A stretch of 6,159 bases of DNA from Gammaproteobacteria bacterium (GTDB lineage Bacteria; Pseudomonadota; Gammaproteobacteria; DSM-19610). This document shows, piece by piece, positions 1 through 4,771 of the stretch. The position numbers and the translations under genes are program-made. Location of the stretch: positions 1 through 6,159 of the forward strand of contig DRQL01000150.1 in assembly GCA_011371465.1 (NCBI GenBank), in the 5' to 3' direction. Below the pieces are notes generated by a model, which made no database searches, was not told where the DNA came from, and saw only the letters and a program-made list of their open reading frames with translations. Numbering within the stretch: position 1 is the first letter of the stretch; the number at the start of each line of letters is the position of its first letter.

Positions 1-94
1 AACAGCCACTAAACCGCTTACCCGGCCGGCCTTGTCACGCTGAGCAGGGTCTGTACCATGGAAAAAACCGGCCGGTATTCATTCCTCTTTCAGC

Positions 95-1015
95 ATGAAA
101 TTCCCAACTGACCTCACCCTGGATCGTGTACTGCACCGGCTGCCCACCCTGGCCAATGTCCTGCTGGCCACCTGGATTGCACTGCTCATTGCGGATTTGC
201 TGTGGCCCCTGGTCGCGGGCAAGCCGGCGACACCGTTACCGGAGAATGTTCCCGTTCCCGTGATCGAACCCGCTGCCAAAGTCAGCGTACCCGGCGAGCA
301 GCAAATCGCAGCCCTGCACCTGTTCGGGAAAGCAGGGACGCCGGACCGGAAAACACCCCGGGTACCCGTCAACGCACCCGACACGAAGCTGGCATTAACG
401 CTCAGGGGCATTTATGCCACGGGCGACAGGCACCAGGGCCTGGCAATCATTCAAAACCGGAAAAAGAAGGAAAACTATTTTGCCCGTGGCGACAGCGTGT
501 TCGGCCTGGCGACCCTGGAAGAAATCCACGCGGACCGTGTCATTCTGTTGAGAAACAGACGCTATGAAACACTGCGGCTGCCGGAAAAGTGGTTTGCCGT
601 TCATTCAGCGGGAAAGGTGAACAAACGTATACATAAACGAATGTCTCCCGAGGAATACGTCGAATCCATGCGGGGGGAAATGAAGAAAATCCATAAAATG
701 ACGCTCCGGGAAATGAATAACCCCTGGCAATACCTGTATTTTGAACCGGAAATCGTCAATGGCCGCATGACCGGTCTGAAACTGACCGCAGAAGAGGAAC
801 GTGAATTTCTTGCCCGGAACGGGCTGGAACCGGGTGACATCATTACCAGCGTCAATGGCATACAGATCAATGGGGGTGGCGGCATGGCAAGGGCCCTCAA
901 TGCACTGAGTGATCGCGACGATGAAGACCCGCTGGAACTGACCGTGATGCGCAAGGGCAAGAGCCAGTCCATCCTCATTGAAAACAACCGGGCAGTCACT
1001 GACGACAAGCACTAA
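95..1015 (+). CDS. gspC: GspC-like type II secretion system inner-membrane protein
   Basis: A 306-residue protein with the GspC architecture. GspC proteins link the T2SS inner-membrane platform to the outer-membrane secretin GspD and help select substrates. Seen here: a short cytoplasmic N-terminus, one hydrophobic segment (about residues 17-41), a proline-rich periplasmic linker (44-66), an LHLFG stretch (74-78) leading into the homology region (about 98-162, with LRGIYA, AIIQN and YFARGDSV), a basic linker (164-210), and a C-terminal PDZ domain (about 213-297) with the signature GLEPGDIITSVNG at 243-255. The length fits the family. ATG 95 is the only usable start: an in-frame TGA lies at 41-43 and no ATG, GTG or TTG falls between. 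No clear Shine-Dalgarno sequence precedes it; the leader is pyrimidine-rich. In many T2SS operons gspD follows gspC; here ankyrin genes follow, so this is an orphan or split-locus copy. A GspC-like PDZ protein with another role cannot be excluded. Confidence 0.85.
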   Translation: MKFPTDLTLDRVLHRLPTLANVLLATWIALLIADLLWPLVAGKPATPLPENVPVPVIEPAAKVSVPGEQQIAALHLFGKAGTPDRKTPRVPVNAPDTKLALTLRGIYATGDRHQGLAIIQNRKKKENYFARGDSVFGLATLEEIHADRVILLRNRRYETLRLPEKWFAVHSAGKVNKRIHKRMSPEEYVESMRGEMKKIHKMTLREMNNPWQYLYFEPEIVNGRMTGLKLTAEEEREFLARNGLEPGDIITSVNGIQINGGGGMARALNALSDRDDEDPLELTVMRKGKSQSILIENNRAVTDDKH

Positions 1016-1049
1016 TCCGCTGATATTTATGGTGTATGCCCTGCTTTTC

Positions 1050-1058
1050 TGCTAGAAT
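1050..1058 (+). promoter_or_regulatory. Extended -10 promoter candidate for the ankyrin gene pair
   Basis: TGCTAGAAT matches the sigma-70 extended -10 (TGn plus a TATAAT-like hexamer with one mismatch). The hexamer is at 1053-1058. No good -35 lies 17 bases upstream (TGGTGT at 1030-1035), as is common for extended -10 promoters. It lies in the 162-base gap between the GspC-like gene and the first ankyrin gene and would give a leader of about 110 nt. Predicted from sequence only. Confidence 0.45.
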
Positions 1059-1165
1059 TTAGCGGCCAGGACATGCATCGGAAAGAATGCAGAACATATC
1101 GTCATCACTCGTATTTTTCTACCGTTCCTAACCACACTTTCCCTTGCCCCTTATTCAGCTACTCC

Positions 1166-1170
1166 GGAGA
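1166..1170 (+). promoter_or_regulatory. Shine-Dalgarno sequence fixing the start of the first ankyrin gene
   Basis: GGAGA sits 7 bases before ATG 1178, an ideal spacing. It supports that start over the upstream in-frame ATG 1073, which has no comparable site and whose extra 35 codons would bury the signal peptide. Confidence 0.8.
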
Positions 1171-1177
1171 ATTTGCT

Positions 1178-2839
1178 ATGCGACACCTTCTTTCGCTTCT
1201 GCTGTCAGCACTGTTACTGGCACCGACATTTTCCTACGCAATGGGCGGCGGCTCGGGATCAGTCGAAGATACCAAGGCAGCCGCACTCGAAGAACTCAGG
1301 AAATCGCTGCCGGAGGCGACGGACGAAGCGCCACCCACACCGATGATCGATGCGCTGCTGGCAAAGGATACCGCCACGCTTAACAAGCTGCTGGAAGAAG
1401 GATCAAACCCGAATGAAGCCAATGTGGCCGGTATGAGCATCCTCATGCTGAGCGCCTACACTGGCGAGGCAGATATTGTTAACAAGCTGCTGGACAAAGG
1501 CGCCGATGTCAATGCCCTGGACATCAGCGACCGCACACCACTGATGTTTGCCAGTCTGAACGGAAACCCGAAAATCATCGAGGCGATGATCGCAAAGGGT
1601 GCTGATGTCAATGCCCTCAGCGGTGAAAACAAGTCGGCGCTGTTTTTTGCGGCCGGCAACGGTAAAACCGATGCCGTCAGGATCCTGCTGAAAAACAGGG
1701 CCGACGTTAACGTCGCCGAGGATTCCGGTCTCACTCCGCTGATGGTGGCTGCACAGGAAGGCTATTCTGACACAGCGACTGTTTTGCTGGAGCATGGCGC
1801 TGACCCTACGGCAAAAGAGAAAGACAACAAGACCGTGCTGATGTACGCGGTCGAGGGTGAAGATCCGCGACTGGTGGACATCCTGTTGAAGAAAGGAGCC
1901 AACCCGAAGGCGAAAACCAGGAAGCGGGAATTCTCCCCGCTCCACTTTGCCATCTGGAAAAACAATCCCGCCATCATAAACGCTCTGCTTGAAGCCGGCG
2001 CTGACCCCAAAGCAGCCAATATTGACGGTGATACCGTGCTGATGGCCGCGATAGCACGCAACCGGCTGGCCATTGTCAAGTTACTGGTTGCAAAAGGTGC
2101 CGACGTTAACAGGAAAGGCTCGCGGGGCAACACGTCCCTGATGCTTGCAGCACAGGCGGGCCCCGCTCCGCTGGTACAGTATTTCCTGGACAAGGGCGTA
2201 CCGGTCAACGCGGTGAATGATGACGACTGGAGCGCGCTTACGTTCGCCTCGACGGGCAACCATATTGATGCCATCAAGGTGCTCCTCAAGGCCAAAGCCG
2301 ACATGGAAGTCAAGGACAAGACCAAGGGCGCCACGCCGCTGTACCTGGCCGCGCTGAACGGCAACCTGGAAGCCACAAAGGTGCTGCTGGAAAATGGCGC
2401 CAATCCGAATACAACCGGTTTCTTCGAAACGACACCGCTAATGGAAGTAGCCAAGCGTGGCAGGGCGGTATTCGTCAACCTGCTCGCAGACCATGGCGCT
2501 GATGTGAATCTCGTCGACAAACATTCCATGACCGCCCTGCACTACGCGTGCACAACCAAAAACGAGAAGGTCGTGGAAGCCCTGATCAGGCACGGTGCAG
2601 ACGTACATGTTAAAACCGAGCAAAATGTCACCCCGCTGGTGTATGCCGCCTGGTATGGCGACGAAGGTTCGGTCAGGGCATTGCTGGAGGCGGGAGCCGA
2701 TCCGAACGTGATCGACAATGACGGCAGAACACCCCTGGATTACGCCATTGAGCGCTCAAGAAGCCGGGCCGTTCTGGATCTGCTTACCAAAGCCGGCGGC
2801 AAGCGTTCGGCAGAGCTGAGAACCGGCAAGGCCGGCTGA
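1178..2839 (+). CDS. Exported ankyrin-repeat protein, about 15 repeat units
   Basis: A 553-residue protein built almost wholly of ankyrin repeats, a fold that binds other proteins; the partner is unknown. Residues 1-21 form a Sec signal peptide (basic MRH, then a leucine-rich core) with a likely signal peptidase I site after SYA at 19-21, so the mature protein should be periplasmic or secreted. A Gly-rich and acidic linker (22-55) leads to a half-repeat (about 56-84) and then about 14 units of about 33 residues up to roughly residue 540. The units carry the usual TPLM.AA...G and LL..GADVN signatures. The join of units 6 and 7 has extra basic residues (KTRKRE), and several units have weakened consensus, such as the one reading DWSALTFAS. 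The last unit ends in KAGGK, as in the downstream paralogue. The start is ATG 1178, backed by GGAGA and the signal peptide. Ankyrin repeats are certain; the role is not. Eukaryote-directed effectors also use this fold, but the Sec signal points to an envelope role or type II export. Confidence 0.93.
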   Translation: MRHLLSLLLSALLLAPTFSYAMGGGSGSVEDTKAAALEELRKSLPEATDEAPPTPMIDALLAKDTATLNKLLEEGSNPNEANVAGMSILMLSAYTGEADIVNKLLDKGADVNALDISDRTPLMFASLNGNPKIIEAMIAKGADVNALSGENKSALFFAAGNGKTDAVRILLKNRADVNVAEDSGLTPLMVAAQEGYSDTATVLLEHGADPTAKEKDNKTVLMYAVEGEDPRLVDILLKKGANPKAKTRKREFSPLHFAIWKNNPAIINALLEAGADPKAANIDGDTVLMAAIARNRLAIVKLLVAKGADVNRKGSRGNTSLMLAAQAGPAPLVQYFLDKGVPVNAVNDDDWSALTFASTGNHIDAIKVLLKAKADMEVKDKTKGATPLYLAALNGNLEATKVLLENGANPNTTGFFETTPLMEVAKRGRAVFVNLLADHGADVNLVDKHSMTALHYACTTKNEKVVEALIRHGADVHVKTEQNVTPLVYAAWYGDEGSVRALLEAGADPNVIDNDGRTPLDYAIERSRSRAVLDLLTKAGGKRSAELRTGKAG

Positions 2840-2901
2840 TCATTCGCCTTATGCGCAGTTCGGCAAAAGAGAGACCAGCTATAACAAACCATCGATGCTT
2901 C

Positions 2902-2908
2902 AGGAAGG
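2902..2908 (+). promoter_or_regulatory. Strong Shine-Dalgarno sequence of the second ankyrin gene
   Basis: AGGAAGG lies 6 bases before ATG 2915, so this gene can be translated independently on a shared mRNA. A TATAAC hexamer at 2880-2885 could be a weak internal -10, but no convincing -35 precedes it. Confidence 0.75.
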
Positions 2909-2914
2909 ATTACA

Positions 2915-3829
2915 ATGACCAGGTTACACAACATGATCACACTGCTGTTCCTTTTGGTTTTTACCGGGCAGACAGCAATCGCGGCACAGGAAGTTACCAG
3001 CAAGGATTCCGACTTTATCGCCGGCGTAAAAACGGGCAAGACCGAGCAGGTAAAAGCCATGCTGGACAAGGGCGCCGACCCGAATGAAACCGATGCGGAC
3101 GGCAGCCCGGCCATATTCTTTGCCATCCTGGAAAAGAACCGGCCGATTGCAGACCTGCTGATCGAAAATAAGGCGGATATCAACAAGCCCAACACCCGTG
3201 GCTGGACGGCCATCATGCTGGCGGCCCAGTCCGGACAGGTGGAAATGGTCCGGATGCTGATCAGCAAGGGAGCCGATGTCAACCGGAAAACCCGGGCCGG
3301 CTGGACGGCGCTGGCGCTGGCCGCGCAGAACGACCATGTAGACGTGGTCAATACCCTGATCGATGCCGGCGCCAAAATCCGCGTCTACACCGCGGACGGA
3401 TTTTCTCCCATGATGGTTGCCGCCAACCGCGGAAACACCGAAACGATCAAAACACTGATCGCACATGGTGCGGACGTCAACGAAAAAGACACCGACCGCG
3501 GGACTACCGCACTTTCACTGGCGGTTGCCGGCGGACACGAAGAAGCCACGAAGGTGTTGCTGGACGCCGGCGCCCGGGTCAACATGATCGACAATTTCGG
3601 CCAGACACCGTTGATGTGGGCCGCGTGGATCGGTCACGCCGGTATAACCAACATGCTCATAGAGCATGGCGCTGACGTCAACATGAAGAACCTGGAAGGA
3701 AGAACCGCTGTCAGTTTTGCCAAACGCGGCGGACACAGCGAAGTCAAAAACATCCTGATGAAAGCCGGCGGGAAAATGGGGGATACACCAAAACCCGTTC
3801 AGTCTGTCCCGCACAAAAGCGGCCTGTAG
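2915..3829 (+). CDS. Exported ankyrin-repeat protein, 8 repeat units
   Basis: A 304-residue paralogue of the preceding protein. The N-terminus is a Sec signal peptide with a hydrophobic core at about residues 8-17 and a likely cleavage after AIA at 21-23, so it should be periplasmic or secreted. The rest is eight ankyrin units of about 32-34 residues (from about 31 to about 285). Most open with G-T/W-A/P and close with GADVN-like turns, for example GWTAIMLAAQSG and LISKGADVN. A short Pro/Lys-rich tail follows (ending PHKSGL). Its repeats are closer to consensus than those of the longer neighbour. The shared KAGGK end of the last repeat and the tandem order suggest duplication and divergence. 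It starts 75 bases after its neighbour with no strong terminator between them, so co-transcription is likely. The binding partner is unknown. Start and fold are well supported; function is not. Confidence 0.93.
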   Translation: MTRLHNMITLLFLLVFTGQTAIAAQEVTSKDSDFIAGVKTGKTEQVKAMLDKGADPNETDADGSPAIFFAILEKNRPIADLLIENKADINKPNTRGWTAIMLAAQSGQVEMVRMLISKGADVNRKTRAGWTALALAAQNDHVDVVNTLIDAGAKIRVYTADGFSPMMVAANRGNTETIKTLIAHGADVNEKDTDRGTTALSLAVAGGHEEATKVLLDAGARVNMIDNFGQTPLMWAAWIGHAGITNMLIEHGADVNMKNLEGRTAVSFAKRGGHSEVKNILMKAGGKMGDTPKPVQSVPHKSGL

Positions 3830-3847
3830 AACAACCGGAACTGCATC

Positions 3848-3875
3848 CCTCATGCCGGCCTGCACCGGCATGAGG
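3848..3875 (+). terminator. Perfect 11-bp hairpin after the second ankyrin gene, possible terminator
   Basis: CCTCATGCCGG (3848-3858) and CCGGCATGAGG (3865-3875) form an uninterrupted 11-bp stem with a 6-base loop, beginning 19 bases after the TAG stop. Only TT follows before A-rich sequence, and there is no U-tract on the minus strand either. It is therefore not a classic intrinsic terminator. It may protect the mRNA 3' end or act with Rho. Confidence 0.4.
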
Positions 3876-3922
3876 TTACATAAATGGACCAGGCCCGAAT
3901 GGCGCTTACCTTAAGGCGCTTT

Positions 3923-3952
3923 GTCGGATTACGCTGCGCTAATCCGACCTAC
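3923..3952 (-). repeat. REP-like unit A (GTAG plus hairpin)
   Basis: Read on the minus strand it starts with GTAG (3952-3949), followed by a 9-bp perfect stem GTCGGATTA/TAATCCGAC around the 8-base loop GCGCAGCG. Five more pairs (GCTTT at 3918-3922 with AAAGC at 3953-3957) could extend the stem across a 4-base bulge. A GTAG next to an imperfect palindrome is the hallmark of REP sequences processed by RAYT (TnpA-REP, Y1 HUH) transposases. Confidence 0.65.
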
Positions 3953-3977
3953 AAAGCAAGGCCAGCGCCAATGTTAC

Positions 3978-4007
3978 GTAGGTTGGGTTAGCGCAGCGTA
4001 ACCCAAC
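3978..4007 (+). repeat. REP-like unit B (GTAG plus hairpin), inverted copy of unit A
   Basis: GTAG (3978-3981) is followed by a 9-bp perfect stem GTTGGGTTA/TAACCCAAC around loop GCGCAGCG (3991-3998). It is the same 30-base unit as unit A in opposite orientation, with the two GTAG ends facing each other 25 bases apart. The units differ at four positions, all in the stem, forming two compensated pairs (C-G to T-A and A-T to G-C). The loop is identical. Confidence 0.65.
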
Positions 4008-4061
4008 AATGTCGGAATATGAGCAAAAACAAACTTATGTAGGCGCCATTCGGACCAGGCC

Positions 4062-4766
4062 CTACTTCTTCAGATCCCTGAAAACATCCTTCATCTTATC
4101 CCGACCTTCCGGGTAATAGCCTGCCTTCTCTTCACTGACAGGATTCTCGGGCTCCACAGACTCATCGGCGAAATAATCCTGCATGGCGTTGGGGCGGTAT
4201 TGCCGCCCGTCCGGGTAGGTCTTGTCCAGGAACGGCACATCCATTGAAGGGGAATTCACTGCGTTCTGTGCACGGTCCCGGCCACTGCCGGAGGAGCGCG
4301 ACACGCCGCCCGTTCCCGGCGCCTCGGACAGGCCGGATGCCGTACCGCCGCCCGCCCCCGCATTTTCACCCTCGGCGACGCTGCCGTCCGTCGTCACAGT
4401 CCCGCCCGGGACAGCGTTTCCGTTTCCTTCAGCGGTCTCTGCCGCACCCTCGGCCATGTACCCTGCCCGCGGATCTGCCGACATACCTGCAGGCGGAGTG
4501 ATACCCCCGGGTTCAGCCAGGGTAGCGGCATCGTTCTCATCCGGCAGACCACGTCCGGCACCAGGCAGTGGAACAGTGCGTTCCCTGTTTTCAGATTCCG
4601 GCACCGTATTCATTCGGGCTTCGGACGGCAAGACACCACTCTCCGGCTTGTTCACCGGTTCAGTGCCTGCAACACCGGTACGCGCATCGTCGGCCATAAA
4701 CCGGTAGGCCAGTATGGCGGCCGTAACCGCGACAATCAGCGTAAACAACAGGATGATCTGTTTCAT
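4062..4766 (-). CDS. Unrecognised single-pass membrane protein with low-complexity periplasmic region
   Basis: A 234-residue protein I do not recognise. Residues 3-20 are one hydrophobic helix (signal anchor or uncleaved signal) followed by RFMADD. Residues about 30-175 are low complexity, rich in Gly, Ala, Pro, Glu, Ser and Thr, and probably disordered. The charged C-terminus (about 181-234) carries a repeated motif, YPDGR at 184-188 and YPEGR at 218-222, and ends in DVFRDLKK. There is no His, Cys or Trp, which argues against a metal chaperone of the SilE or CusF kind. The start is uncertain. ATG 4766 has GGAG 8 bases upstream and is preferred. ATG 4772 shares a base with the cusA stop (TGATG) but is only 2 bases from GGAG, and GTG 4775 overlaps it. 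The short or absent gap after cusA indicates co-transcription and a possible link to metal efflux (inference). The opposite-strand frame here is a codon-bias shadow. Confidence 0.75.
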   Translation of the reverse strand: MKQIILLFTLIVAVTAAILAYRFMADDARTGVAGTEPVNKPESGVLPSEARMNTVPESENRERTVPLPGAGRGLPDENDAATLAEPGGITPPAGMSADPRAGYMAEGAAETAEGNGNAVPGGTVTTDGSVAEGENAGAGGGTASGLSEAPGTGGVSRSSGSGRDRAQNAVNSPSMDVPFLDKTYPDGRQYRPNAMQDYFADESVEPENPVSEEKAGYYPEGRDKMKDVFRDLKK

Positions 4767-4771
4767 TTCCA

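Larger units (their letters stand above)
3886..4062. mobile_element. BIME/MITE-like 155-bp element with flanking direct repeats
   Basis: The 11-base sequence GGACCAGGCCC occurs at 3886-3896 and again at 4052-4062, flanking 155 bases. The interior ends are inverted: GAATGGCGC at 3897-3905 against GCGCCATTC at 4043-4051. The inverted match extends to 11 bp (CCGAATGGCGC) if two bases of each direct repeat are counted. Inside lie two inverted REP-like units. There is no coding capacity, so any movement would depend on an enzyme supplied elsewhere. The direct repeats resemble a target-site duplication but could instead be part of the element. The right copy ends within the stop codon (4062-4064) of the minus-strand gene, so the element fills the gap between convergent genes without damaging either. 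That position is typical of REP/BIME elements. Confidence 0.6.

Noticed and set aside
3..98. Possible 3' end of an upstream gene in frame 3, stopping at TGA 96-98 in an ATGA overlap with the GspC-like start
   Set aside because: Only about 31 codons are visible, with no start and no recognisable protein features; frame openness over this length is not evidence.
58..111. 17-codon open frame from ATG 58 overlapping the GspC-like start
   Set aside because: Very short, without a Shine-Dalgarno sequence or a regulatory codon pattern.
1030..1045. Sigma-54-like GG-N10-GC spacing before the first ankyrin gene
   Set aside because: The GG and GC positions fit, but the interior does not match the consensus; the overlapping extended -10 is a better explanation.
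1073..1177. 35-codon N-terminal extension of the first ankyrin gene from ATG 1073
   Set aside because: It would place a signal peptide internally, has no Shine-Dalgarno sequence, and encodes an atypical stretch rich in His, Cys and Tyr; ATG 1178 has GGAGA at 7 bases and a canonical signal peptide.
1762..2529. 255-codon minus-strand open frame inside the first ankyrin gene
   Set aside because: The repetitive ankyrin codons keep the opposite frame open and give a Ser/Leu/Ala-rich product; the similar 2740-3375 frame opposite the second gene has the same cause.
1178..3829. Ankyrin proteins as host-injected type III or IV effectors
   Set aside because: Both have clear Sec signal peptides with plausible cleavage sites, and no type III or IV secretion gene is visible in the window.
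3918..4007. Integron attC site or CRISPR array
   Set aside because: There are only two units, inverted and not direct, with no spacers and no integron core-site consensus; GTAG plus hairpin fits REP elements.
4222..4707. 161-codon plus-strand open frame with a Pro/Ser/Ala-rich product
   Set aside because: It lies wholly opposite the low-complexity membrane protein gene, and its composition is what the complement of GC-rich Gly/Ala/Pro/Glu codons produces. It has no domain.
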